Source of the DNA: an uncultured Bacillota bacterium
GTDB lineage: Bacteria; Bacillota; Dehalobacteriia; UBA7702
Assembly (NCBI GenBank): GCA_934702375.1
Contig: CAKUYE010000006.1
Location: 1-64,000 of the forward strand
Direction of reading: 5' to 3'
Length of the DNA stretch: 64,000 nt
Part shown: positions 1-7,333 of the stretch, one piece after another
Numbering within the stretch: position 1 is the first letter of the stretch
Layout: each line of letters opens with the position of its first letter
The notes under the pieces: model-generated
The model's database searches: none
What the model saw: the letters and a program-made list of their open reading frames with translations, nothing else
What the model was told of the DNA's origin: nothing
Program-made: the position numbers and the translations under genes

Positions 1-1044
1 GGTGTGGAAGATTCCGGTGCATCTTATCCCTCCACTTCCGTCTTTGACGATGTGGCAAACGATGCCTACTATGCTTCTCATGTAAAATGGGCGGTAGAAA
101 ACGGCATCACCGTCGGGGTAAGCAAAACGGAATTTGCCCCCAACGCGCAAATCTCCCGTCAGGATATGGCAACGATGATGCTCCGTTACGCTAAAGCCAT
201 GGGCATCCGGCTGCCGGAAATGAGCAAAGAACTCTTTGGTGATGATGCGGATATCGCCGTATACGCCAAAGAAGCGGTCTACAAACTGAAAGCCGTAGAA
301 ATCATCAACGGCAAAGACGGAAACGTATTCGATCCCAAAGGCAGCACCACCAGAGCGGAAGTCGCTGCGGTGCTCCACTGTTTCCTCACCTACAAATACG
401 AAGACTTCGTAAAAGTTGATGATACCGACAGCGTTATCGTCGATATCGAAAAATTCACCCTCGGCCAGGACTTCATTATGGAGCCCGTGGTCGTGAAATG
501 GGAAGAAGGGGACACCGCCGCCGATGTAACCCTTCGCGCCGCCGAACAGGCCGGAGTGGAATTGCAGTATCGCGACAGTGAGTATGGATTCTATCTCTCC
601 GCAGTAAGAGATGATGAAACAAGAGAAGCCAATATTCCACAGTACATTCTCGATGCTATGGAAAAAGCCGGTGCTGTGTTGATTGGTCGGGAAAGCCAGA
701 CCTGGCTCAGCGAAAAAGATTACAACAGCGCCCAGGGCGGTTGGATCTATTGGGTAAATCATGAACATATGGGCGTCGGTGCCGGAAATGCAGATGTAAA
801 AGCCGGCGATGTCATTCGTTGGCAGTTCAGCGTGTATGGCATGGGTCTTGACCTTGGTGCAAAGATCAAAAATCAGGATCCCTACGTCACTGTAGGTGAA
901 AAGGATGCTCTTATCCATGCCATGGCCGTAGCCAGCAACCACGAAAAAGCCGGTCAGGCTTACGAAAATGCTGTGAAAGTAATGGAGAAGATGGATGCCA
1001 CGCAAGCAGAAATCAACGCTGCTACGGAAGCGCTAAACGACTGA
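1..1044 (+). CDS. SLH-domain surface protein with DUF4430 domain, 5' truncated
   Basis: The frame is open to the first base of the window, so the N-terminus and signal peptide are missing. Two S-layer homology domains are visible: the first around residues 13-65 of the part seen (FDDVANDAYYASHVKWA) and the second around 78-130, ending in the typical TTRAEVAAVL. SLH domains normally hold proteins on the pyruvylated secondary wall polymer. A domain resembling DUF4430 (transcobalamin-like C-terminal fold) follows at about 160-285, with GGWIYWVNHEHMGVGAG and VKAGDVIRWQF. This fold is often found in surface-exposed ligand-binding proteins. The tail looks like a short helical FIVAR-type segment. 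The last codons lie inside a palindromic repeat element and are duplicated downstream. Which ligand it binds cannot be told. Confidence 0.85.
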   Translation, partial: GVEDSGASYPSTSVFDDVANDAYYASHVKWAVENGITVGVSKTEFAPNAQISRQDMATMMLRYAKAMGIRLPEMSKELFGDDADIAVYAKEAVYKLKAVEIINGKDGNVFDPKGSTTRAEVAAVLHCFLTYKYEDFVKVDDTDSVIVDIEKFTLGQDFIMEPVVVKWEEGDTAADVTLRAAEQAGVELQYRDSEYGFYLSAVRDDETREANIPQYILDAMEKAGAVLIGRESQTWLSEKDYNSAQGGWIYWVNHEHMGVGAGNADVKAGDVIRWQFSVYGMGLDLGAKIKNQDPYVTVGEKDALIHAMAVASNHEKAGQAYENAVKVMEKMDATQAEINAATEALND

Positions 1045-1178
1045 TACTTGGCAAAATCGCCGGCCGCCGACAATGGGCATACCGCATTGTATAGCCCATT
1101 GCCGTCAACCGGCGAGTTTTACCAAGTCTAAGCCGTTTATCGCATCCTCTCCCGGAAGCGCTGAACGACTGATACTTG
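1025..1178. repeat. 26-bp direct repeat flanking element A
   Basis: The 26 bases at 1025-1050, which encode the last residues and stop of the SLH gene, recur at 1153-1178 with one mismatch. Both copies can be read as EALND followed by TGA, but in different frames. Most of the palindromic element lies between them. This could be a duplication made on insertion or a local tandem duplication. Confidence 0.75.
1034..1139. repeat. Palindromic intergenic element, 106-bp subfamily, copy A
   Basis: The ends TAAACGACT and AGCCGTTTA are inverted repeats. Further in, TGGCAAAATCGCCGG pairs with CCGGCGAGTTTTACCA and GACAATGGGC pairs with GCCCATTG, so the whole element folds into one long hairpin. The first bases are the final codons of the SLH gene, including its TGA stop. 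Copy B at 53377-53482 shares most of its sequence. The element could be a MITE or REP-like sequence or a 3' UTR hairpin; no transposase gene is nearby. Confidence 0.8.
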
Positions 1179-1258
1179 TGAAAACGCCTGCGGCATTTCC
1201 TAAGGTTAACCGTCGGATGAGGTGTCGCGACGGTGAAGAAAAAATGATAAGTTAAAAG

Positions 1259-1308
1259 AAACTGCGGCGCAGAACGTATCGTTGAAAGATATGCTCTGCG
1301 CCGCAGTT
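1259..1308 (+). terminator. GC-rich stem-loop without T-run
   Basis: AACTGCGGCGCAGA pairs exactly with TCTGCGCCGCAGTT across a loop of about 21 nt. No run of T follows, so it is a weak candidate for an intrinsic terminator. It may act as a 3' mRNA-stabilising hairpin for the SLH gene. Confidence 0.5.
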
Positions 1309-1353
1309 GCTATCTGCATGAAATACAAATGCACCCATCACGCCACCTCATCA

Positions 1354-1504
1354 GTCAGCTAACGCTGACAGCTTCTCCTCGAGGCGAAGCCATTTTGCGT
1401 TGCTTTGCAACGCTACCACAACCTCGCCAAAGGCGAGATTTCACCCTGCAAAGCAGGATTTCACCTCCCGAAGGGAGATTTCACCCGCCGCAGGCGGATT
1501 TCAC
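1354..1504. repeat. Array of short hairpins with ATTTCAC spacers
   Basis: Seven small hairpins follow each other. They are GTCAGC/GCTGAC at 1354-1369, GCTTC/GAAGC at 1371-1390, GCGTTGC/GCAACGC at 1397-1413, CTCGCC/GGCGAG at 1423-1437, CCTGC/GCAGG at 1445-1457, CTCCC/GGGAG at 1465-1477 and CCGCC/GGCGG at 1485-1497. The last four are each followed by an identical ATTTCAC (1438, 1458, 1478, 1498), a period of exactly 20 bases. Stem sequences differ but pairing is kept. I recall similar intergenic hairpin strings in gut Clostridia, but cannot verify this here. Confidence 0.8.
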
Positions 1505-1513
1505 CCTTTCAAA

Positions 1514-1547
1514 AAAGCCTCGGAGGTTGTTGCTCCGAGGCTTTTTT
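1514..1547. terminator. Intrinsic terminator, likely for argH
   Basis: AAAGCCTCGGAG and CTCCGAGGCTTT form a 12-bp stem, with T-runs on the 3' side in both orientations. It begins just after the argH stop on the minus strand and could stop transcription from either side. Confidence 0.85.
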
Positions 1548-1555
1548 TGTTTTCT

Positions 1556-2935
1556 TTATGCTAACGCTGCCAGGCGTTTTTTTGCTCTTTCCAGAGCCAG
1601 CTCTGTTTGGTGGGGGGCCGGTGCTCCGGGGATATCTCTTCTCTTTACGCTGTTTTCAATGGCGATAAAGTCGTAGATATCGTCGTTGAAAACCGGCGAA
1701 AAGCTCTTCCAATCTTCCACGCTAAGTTCTTTTAAGGCGCGGCCTTCTCTTTCGCAATGCAGAACGATATTGCCGATGATGGCATGGGCTTCCCGGAAGG
1801 GAACCCCCCGTTCGGCCAGGTAGTCGGCGGCATCGGTGGCGTTGATAAAGCCGCCTTCGGCGGTTTTCCGCATGGTATCCTTGTTGATTTTCAGCGTTGC
1901 CAGCATCGGGCGGAATACCATCAGGCAGCCTTTTACCGTATCCACGGCGTCAAAAAGGGCTTCTTTATCTTCCTGCATATCCTTGTTGTAGGCCAGAGGA
2001 ATTCCTTTCATCACCGTCAGCAGGGTCATGAGGTCGCCGTATACTCGACCGGTTTTGCCCCGTACCAGCTCGGCGGCATCGGGATTCTTTTTCTGGGGCA
2101 TAATGGAGGAGCCGGTGGAGTAGGCATCGTCCAGAGTGACAAAGGCAAATTCGCCGCTGGACCATAGCACTACTTCTTCGGAAAACCGGGAGAGGTGCAT
2201 CATGATCATGGAGGCGGCGCTTAAAAATTCAATGATAAAATCCCGGTCGGAAACGGCATCCATGCTGTTTCCGGAAATTTCGTCAAAGCCAAGCTCTTCG
2301 GCAACGAAGGGGCGATCCAGGGGAAATACGGTGCCTGCCAGAGCACCGCTGCCCAGAGGCAGCACCTTTAAGCGTTTTTTGCTGTCCTGCAAGCGGCTGA
2401 TATCTCGGAGGAACATTTCAAAATAGGCCAGGAGATGATGGGCAAAGGTGACCGGCTGAGCCTTTTGCAGGTGGGTGTAGCCGGGCATCACCGTATCTTT
2501 ATGCTCTGCCGCCATGGAGAGCAGCGTCTCTTCCATTTCCTTCAGCAGGTCGATGATATGGTCGGTTTCTTTGATGAGGTACAGGCGGTCGTCCAGGGCT
2601 ACCTGGTCGTTGCGGCTTCTGGCGGTGTGGAGCTTTTTCCCTACATCGCCGATTTTGGCGATAAGCATTGTTTCCACGTTCATATGGATATCCTCGGCGG
2701 CAACGTCAAATTCCGCTTCTCCCGATTCGATTTCGGCAAGGATTTCCTTTAATGCCTTGGCGATGAGCTGTCCTTCCTCTTCGCTGATAATCCCCTGCTT
2801 GGCCAGCATTTTGCTGTGGGCCAGAGAACCGGTGATGTCTTCCTTGTAAAGTCGTTTATCAAAGCTGATGGAGGAATGAAAGTCTTCCATCAGGTGGTCG
2901 TTGTTTTTGGCAAAGCGCCCTCCCCATAGTTTCAT
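1556..2935 (-). CDS. argH: Argininosuccinate lyase
   Basis: 459 residues, full length for the family. It splits argininosuccinate into arginine and fumarate, the last step of arginine synthesis, in the cytoplasm. Visible signatures are the N-terminal KLWGGRF, the TARSRNDQVA motif and the mobile catalytic loop GSSIMPQKKNPDAAELVRGK with the conserved serine. The start is the ATG at 2933-2935, giving MKLWGGRF, with AGAAAGGAAC just upstream; a longer frame to 2986 has no good ribosome binding site. It is monocistronic, with no other arginine genes in the window. Its promoter at 3135-3162 gives a leader of about 200 nt that contains palindromic element C. Confidence 0.97.
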   Translation of the reverse strand: MKLWGGRFAKNNDHLMEDFHSSISFDKRLYKEDITGSLAHSKMLAKQGIISEEEGQLIAKALKEILAEIESGEAEFDVAAEDIHMNVETMLIAKIGDVGKKLHTARSRNDQVALDDRLYLIKETDHIIDLLKEMEETLLSMAAEHKDTVMPGYTHLQKAQPVTFAHHLLAYFEMFLRDISRLQDSKKRLKVLPLGSGALAGTVFPLDRPFVAEELGFDEISGNSMDAVSDRDFIIEFLSAASMIMMHLSRFSEEVVLWSSGEFAFVTLDDAYSTGSSIMPQKKNPDAAELVRGKTGRVYGDLMTLLTVMKGIPLAYNKDMQEDKEALFDAVDTVKGCLMVFRPMLATLKINKDTMRKTAEGGFINATDAADYLAERGVPFREAHAIIGNIVLHCEREGRALKELSVEDWKSFSPVFNDDIYDFIAIENSVKRRDIPGAPAPHQTELALERAKKRLAALA

Positions 2936-2965
2936 AATGTAAGTTCCTTTCTGCTTTGGGGGCAC

Positions 2966-3067
2966 TAAATGGCTGTAATTCGGCAAAATCTGCCCGGGAC
3001 GTCCTCCGGGTACATGGAGTACACCTCCGGCCGCCCCGAGCAGCTTTTACCGGATTAAAGCCATTTA
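2966..3067. repeat. Palindromic intergenic element, 102-bp subfamily, copy C
   Basis: The terminal inverted repeats TAAATGGCT and AGCCATTTA are exact. Inside, CCGG/CGGCAAAATC pairs with GCTTTTACCGG, and CTCCGG recurs around the centre. Copy D at 54971-55072 has the same length and the same ends. Here it lies in the argH 5' leader, between promoter and ribosome binding site, so it would be transcribed. Confidence 0.8.
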
Positions 3068-3134
3068 TTGTCCCCTCTAGTTTTGTTGATTGTTTTTGCT
3101 TTTTTCTTTTATTTTCGGTTGCGCATTAACTAAT

Positions 3135-3162
3135 ATTATACAGTAAAATGAAATAAAATCAA
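3135..3162 (-). promoter_or_regulatory. argH promoter
   Basis: On the minus strand, TTGATT and a perfect TATAAT are separated by 16 bases. Transcription would start near 3128, about 190 nt before the argH ATG. Confidence 0.6.
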
Positions 3163-3232
3163 TAGTAAAAATATATACGGAATATACTAAGGAAATTTTT
3201 CCGGCGATCCCTGCAAAAGGCCGTCGCAGCAC

Positions 3233-3261
3233 TTGAATTTCCTCTCGGAATGTGCGATAAT
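3233..3261 (+). promoter_or_regulatory. tmk operon promoter
   Basis: TTGAAT and GATAAT are separated by exactly 17 bases, upstream of tmk. The AGAAGG ribosome binding site follows at about 3282. Confidence 0.6.
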
Positions 3262-3296
3262 AAAATGAATATCATATACTGTCAGAAGGTTTTTTT

Positions 3297-3923
3297 ATGG
3301 ATCATCATGGGTTTTTTATCGTCTTTGAAGGCATTGACGGCGCAGGCAAAACAAGCCAGCTGAAACGGACAAAAGAATATTTGGAATCCAAAGGACGCAC
3401 CGTTACGGTGACCAGAGAACCCGGCGGTACTCCCATTGGGGAAAAAATCCGCGGGCTTTTGCTGGATACGGCCAATGCTGCCATAGATGATACCTGTGAG
3501 CTGCTTCTGTACGGGGCATCCCGGCGGCAGCACATTGCCGAGGTTATTTTACCTGCCTTGAACCGGGGAGATGTGGTGCTGTGCGACCGTTTTTCTCTTT
3601 CCACCGCAGCTTATCAGGGCTACGGTCGGGGAATCGACCTCGCTTTGATTGCCGACGTCAATAAAATTGCTGCCGGTGATATCGTTGTTGACCGCACCTA
3701 CGTTTTCGATGTGCCGGTAGAGGTCAGTGCCGAACGGGTGCGAATCTCCCGGGGAGACAGCGGCGATCGCCTGGAACAGGAAAACAGCGCCTTTTTTGAT
3801 AAAGTTCGCCATGGTTTTTTGCAGGAAGCCGCTGCCGATAAAAGCATCGTTGTTGTTGATGGTACCCAAAAAGAGTCTGCTGTTTTTGACGCCATTCAGA
3901 AAGATCTGGAGCAGTTATTATGA
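3297..3923 (+). CDS. tmk: Thymidylate kinase
   Basis: 208 residues, the usual size. It phosphorylates dTMP to dTDP for DNA synthesis. The P-loop FEGIDGAGKTSQ is at residues 10-21, the substrate motif CDRFSLSTAAYQG near 100 and an arginine-containing LID segment (RISRGDSGDRLEQE) near 150. It starts at ATG 3297 behind AGAAGG. It is the first gene of the housekeeping operon, and its stop overlaps the holB start in ATGA. The order tmk-holB-ricT-yabA matches that of many Firmicutes. Confidence 0.97.
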   Translation: MDHHGFFIVFEGIDGAGKTSQLKRTKEYLESKGRTVTVTREPGGTPIGEKIRGLLLDTANAAIDDTCELLLYGASRRQHIAEVILPALNRGDVVLCDRFSLSTAAYQGYGRGIDLALIADVNKIAAGDIVVDRTYVFDVPVEVSAERVRISRGDSGDRLEQENSAFFDKVRHGFLQEAAADKSIVVVDGTQKESAVFDAIQKDLEQLL

Positions 3924-4765
3924 TAGAAGCGTTACGTTCCGATATTGTATCCGGCCATGTGGGTCATGCCTACCTGCTTTTTGGAGAGGAGGCCGCTGCA
4001 GAAAGAGAAGGCTTTGCTTTTGCCATGGCCTTGCAGTGTCTTCAGCCCCAAAGGGGAGAGGCCTGCGGCCGCTGCCGCCATTGTACCCAGCTAAAAGCCG
4101 GAAATTTTCCGGATCTGGTGATTTTGGAACCGGCCAAAGCCAATTATATCAAAGATCAGATCGTGGAATTGTTGAAATATGCCTCTCTCACGGCCAAAGA
4201 GAGGATTTATCGCATTTTCTGGCTGAAAAAAGCCGACCGTCTCACCGAAGAATGCGCCGACCGTCTGTTAAAGACCTTGGAAGAACCGGTACAGGGGGTG
4301 GTCTTTTTGCTGACGGCAGAAAATGATGATCGTATTGCCGAAACCATCGCTTCCCGCTGCCGTATCCTGCGGCTGCCAACGGAGAACGCCGGGGAGGATG
4401 AACGCCGGGAAGAGCTTTTTGAAGTTCTCAGCCGGGTAAAAAAGGAATCTTTGACATATATTTTTCCTCTTGCGGAAAAATATACAAAGGACAAAGACAA
4501 GGAAGCTCTGGCCGGCTTCTTTGAAGCTGCGGCGGCATTGCTGGCCGATAACTATATTCACCGCAGAGGCGGAACCCCACCCCGGGAGCTGCTTTCTCCT
4601 GCCGATTGGTCCGAGGAAGCTCTTTTTTCGGCCTGGCAATGGGCGGTCTCTGCGCCGGTGCTGCTCAACAGCGCCATCAGCCAAAAATTGATCCTGGAGA
4701 ATTTTCTCCTTAGCATAAAAAGAAACGGAGGCATTCATGGAAACTGTAGTTGGTGTACGTTTTAA
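3920..4765 (+). CDS. holB: DNA polymerase III delta' subunit
   Basis: 281 residues. This is a clamp-loader subunit that helps load the beta clamp onto DNA. It begins with the HAYLLFGEE type of start and has a zinc-binding cluster CGRCRHC near residue 50. The Walker A region is degenerate (FGEEAAAERE lacks the GKT lysine), as expected for the non-ATPase delta' subunit. The SRC motif (SRCRILRLP) near 150 is the arginine-finger region. It overlaps tmk by 4 bases and ricT by 29 bases, which implies translational coupling. Confidence 0.93.
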   Translation: MIEALRSDIVSGHVGHAYLLFGEEAAAEREGFAFAMALQCLQPQRGEACGRCRHCTQLKAGNFPDLVILEPAKANYIKDQIVELLKYASLTAKERIYRIFWLKKADRLTEECADRLLKTLEEPVQGVVFLLTAENDDRIAETIASRCRILRLPTENAGEDERREELFEVLSRVKKESLTYIFPLAEKYTKDKDKEALAGFFEAAAALLADNYIHRRGGTPPRELLSPADWSEEALFSAWQWAVSAPVLLNSAISQKLILENFLLSIKRNGGIHGNCSWCTF

Positions 4766-5453
4766 ACAAGCTGGTAAGATCTATTATTTTAGCCCCGGCG
4801 GCAAAGAGCTGGCTCTCCACGACCACGTAATCGTAGAGACGGCCCGGGGGATGGAATACGGCACCATCGTTATTGCTCCCAGAGAGGTTTGCGAAAAGAA
4901 AGTCGTAAAGCCTTTAAAGGAGGTCATCCGCAAGGCAACGGAAGCCGATGAAAAAACCAATGCGGAGAATAAGGAAAAGGAAAAGAAAGCCTTTGATATT
5001 TGTTTGGAAAAGATCCGTAAGCATGGGCTGGAAATGAAGCTCATCGACGTAGAATATACCTTTGACGGCGGAAAGATCATCTTCTGCTTTACCGCCGACG
5101 GCCGTGTGGACTTTCGTGAGCTGGTAAAAGATTTGGTCAGCGTGTTCCGCACCCGAATCGAACTCCGCCAGATCGGCGTGAGAGACGAAGCAAAAATGGT
5201 CGGCGGCATCGCTTCCTGCGGCAGAGTCCTGTGCTGCCACAGTGTTCTGGACGAATTTCAGCCGGTATCCATTCGCATGGCCAAGCATCAGAATCTTTCG
5301 CTGAATCCCGGCAAAATTTCAGGGATCTGCGGCCGCCTGATGTGCTGCCTGAAATTTGAAAGCTATGATGAACCGACAAAGGGAAATCGTAAAAATCAAA
5401 AACATGAGGATGACGGGGATATTGATGAAGCCCTGAAGGAATTGGAAGATTAA
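4737..5453 (+). CDS. ricT: RicT/YaaT, PSP1-domain Fe-S regulator of RNA maturation
   Basis: 238 residues with a PSP1 domain. In Bacillus the homologue forms an Fe-S complex with RicA and RicF that controls RNase Y cleavage and affects sporulation and competence. Cysteine pairs that could ligate the cluster are visible in CGRVLCC and CGRLMCC near residues 160-205. The start is ATG 4737 behind CGGAGG, inside the end of holB. The last 25 residues are highly charged. The position between holB and yabA is the standard one. Confidence 0.93.
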   Translation: METVVGVRFKQAGKIYYFSPGGKELALHDHVIVETARGMEYGTIVIAPREVCEKKVVKPLKEVIRKATEADEKTNAENKEKEKKAFDICLEKIRKHGLEMKLIDVEYTFDGGKIIFCFTADGRVDFRELVKDLVSVFRTRIELRQIGVRDEAKMVGGIASCGRVLCCHSVLDEFQPVSIRMAKHQNLSLNPGKISGICGRLMCCLKFESYDEPTKGNRKNQKHEDDGDIDEALKELED

Positions 5454-5470
5454 GAAAGAGGTGAATGGCT

Positions 5471-5752
5471 ATGTTGGCGGCAGCCCTCAATGAATTGGAA
5501 GAAAAATTAAGATCAATGGCGGAGGAACTGGCCACCATTCGCCAATACGTGGAACGCATGGAGCAGGACAATGCTTCGATGGAAGCCATTATCCGCAATA
5601 AAAATCTGGGGATTTCCGGGAAAGCCAATCTTCTGGCTTTGTTTGATGCCGGATTCCATATCTGCTCGGCTCACTTTGGAGAAAAGCGAGACGGTGATTG
5701 TCTGTTCTGTGCTTCCCTTCTTGATAAGGACGCATTGCAAAATGACGAATAA
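5471..5752 (+). CDS. yabA: YabA, DNA replication initiation control protein
   Basis: 93 residues from ATG 5471. An ATG at 5465 adds two residues but sits only 2 bases behind the AGAGGTG, so the second ATG is preferred. An N-terminal helical coiled coil is followed by a zinc-finger-like end with HICSAHFGE and GDCLFC. YabA tethers DnaA to DnaN and limits re-initiation in Firmicutes. The stop overlaps the next gene by 11 bases. Confidence 0.88.
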   Translation: MLAAALNELEEKLRSMAEELATIRQYVERMEQDNASMEAIIRNKNLGISGKANLLALFDAGFHICSAHFGEKRDGDCLFCASLLDKDALQNDE

Positions 5753-6536
5753 ATCGAAGATATCGGCGGTGGAGCTGACCCGAGATCCTCTCTGGATCGG
5801 GGATTACGCGCTGTATCAGCCGAAAAAAGGGTATCGGTTTACTTTGGACGCTTTGCTGCTGGGGGCGGTGGTTCCCCTTTTTGCCGGAGCTTCACTGTTG
5901 GAGCTTGGCTGCGGCAGCGGCGTTTTGCCTTTGATTTTTTTGGGACGGGAACCGCAGCTGCGCATTACCGGTATCGAATCTATGGACCAAGCTTTTGACC
6001 TGGCAGAGATGAATATGATCTCCAACGGCGTTGCCGGTAAGGTGCGGTTGATCCATGGCGATGCCATGAGGGTCGCAGAGCTTTTGCCGCCCCACAGTCA
6101 GGACATTATTGTGACCAACCCGCCCTATTATCCTGCCGGTTGCTGCCGCATCCCCAAAGATCCGGATGTTGCTGCGGCAAAAACGGAGTTGTATTGGAGT
6201 CCGGCGGTGATGATGCGCCAGGCCGCGATGCTGCTGCGGCAAAAGGGAATCCTCTGTATGATTATGGATATGCGCCGCAAAAGCGAAATGCTCCACCGGG
6301 CCGCCGAGGCCGGTCTGTATTTGCAGCACTGTGCAGACGTTTTCATGACCGTTGAGGACAAGCTGGCTCATCGCGTTTTGCTGACTTTTTCCGATACGGA
6401 AAAAGAACCGGAGCTTACTTCACTTAGAATATATGAAAAAACCGGGGAAATGACTCCGGAAGCAAAAAGGATATTTGGAATTTATCATGGAACAGGGACT
6501 GTACCTTGTGGCGACGCCCATTGGGAATCTCGATGA
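5742..6536 (+). CDS. TrmN6-like tRNA adenine-N6 methyltransferase
   Basis: 264 residues. It is a class I SAM-dependent methyltransferase. The SAM-binding loop LLELGCGSGVLPL is near residue 50 and the catalytic NPPY motif (VTNPPYYPAG) near 125, typical of N6-adenine methyltransferases. Relatives modify A37 of tRNA-Val1; the RNA target here is inferred from family and context. The start ATG 5742 (MTNKSK) overlaps yabA, and a longer frame would run through yabA. Its end overlaps the rsmI start by about 50 bases. Confidence 0.88.
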   Translation: MTNKSKISAVELTRDPLWIGDYALYQPKKGYRFTLDALLLGAVVPLFAGASLLELGCGSGVLPLIFLGREPQLRITGIESMDQAFDLAEMNMISNGVAGKVRLIHGDAMRVAELLPPHSQDIIVTNPPYYPAGCCRIPKDPDVAAAKTELYWSPAVMMRQAAMLLRQKGILCMIMDMRRKSEMLHRAAEAGLYLQHCADVFMTVEDKLAHRVLLTFSDTEKEPELTSLRIYEKTGEMTPEAKRIFGIYHGTGTVPCGDAHWESR

Positions 6537-7329
6537 TATGACTTTTCGCGGCATAGAGGTGCTGAAAAATGCAGACCTTATCGGTGCCGAGGATACGCGC
6601 CACAGCAGAATTTTACTGCAACATTTTGATATCAATACGCCGCTGCTCAGCTATCACGAACATAACGAAGCAAAGCGGCGGGAGGAATTCCTGGCCCGGC
6701 TCAGGGCAGGGGAGAGCATTGCGTTGATCAGCGATGCCGGTACCCCCGGCATCAGTGACCCCGGTGCCGACCTGGTATCTGCCGCCGCTGCCGAAGGAAT
6801 CCCCATTCACCCCATTCCCGGGGGAAATGCCGTGCTTTCGGCGGTGATCTCTTCGGCTGTCGATTGCAGCCGCTTTACCTTTCAGGGGTTTTTGCCCCGG
6901 GTGAAAAAGGAGCGGAAAGAGCGTATCGAAGAGCTGCGGGAGGCAAAGGTTACATCGGTGGTTTATGTTTCGCCTCATCGGGTGAAAGAAGATCTGACCG
7001 ACCTTTTTTCCGCTCTCGGTCCCCGCAAGGCTACCTTGTGCCGGGAGCTGACCAAGGTCCATGAGACTTTTTACTACGGTTCTCTGGAAACTCTGCTGGA
7101 AAAAGCAACGGAGACCGAACTGAAAGGGGAAATGGTGCTGGTCATTGCCGCCGGGGAAAAGGCGGCTCAAGATAATATCCCTGCCGAGGAGGTGATACGG
7201 GCCGAATTGGCCGGTCTCATGTCCCAGGGAGTAAAAGCAAAAGCCGCTGCCCAAATCGTGGCAGATAAGTATCATATGAAAAAGAATCAGATATATCCTT
7301 ACACGATTGCGAAGGAAGAAGGAGAATAA
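6487..7329 (+). CDS. rsmI: 16S rRNA (cytidine-1402-2'-O)-methyltransferase RsmI
   Basis: 280 residues. It methylates the ribose of C1402 in the ribosomal P site. Family signatures are LYLVATPIGNLDDMT at the start, AEDTRHS near 40, DAGTPGISDPG near 80 and PIPGGNAV near 105. The start is taken as ATG 6487. A TTG at 6475 with AAAAGG just upstream is a possible alternative that adds four residues. The gene overlaps the preceding methyltransferase, and metG begins 4 bases after its stop. Confidence 0.95.
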   Translation: MEQGLYLVATPIGNLDDMTFRGIEVLKNADLIGAEDTRHSRILLQHFDINTPLLSYHEHNEAKRREEFLARLRAGESIALISDAGTPGISDPGADLVSAAAAEGIPIHPIPGGNAVLSAVISSAVDCSRFTFQGFLPRVKKERKERIEELREAKVTSVVYVSPHRVKEDLTDLFSALGPRKATLCRELTKVHETFYYGSLETLLEKATETELKGEMVLVIAAGEKAAQDNIPAEEVIRAELAGLMSQGVKAKAAAQIVADKYHMKKNQIYPYTIAKEEGE

Positions 7330-7333
7330 ACAA

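Larger units (their letters stand above)
1045..1555. other. Gene-free stretch rich in hairpins
   Basis: No credible gene lies between the SLH gene and argH. In order it holds the rest of a 106-bp palindromic element, a second copy of the last 26 bases of the SLH gene, a GC-rich stem-loop at 1259-1308, an array of short hairpins (1354-1504) and the argH terminator. Short open frames here have no ribosome binding site and consist of translated hairpin sequence. Confidence 0.7.
2936..3296. other. Divergent intergenic region between argH and tmk
   Basis: It contains the argH ribosome binding site, palindromic element C (2966-3067), the AT-rich argH promoter (3135-3162, minus) and the tmk promoter (3233-3261, plus). 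I see no gene. Confidence 0.7.

Noticed and set aside
1423..1504. CRISPR array
   Set aside because: The 20-base period is too short. The constant part is only 7 bases and the variable parts are self-complementary hairpins. No cas genes are near.
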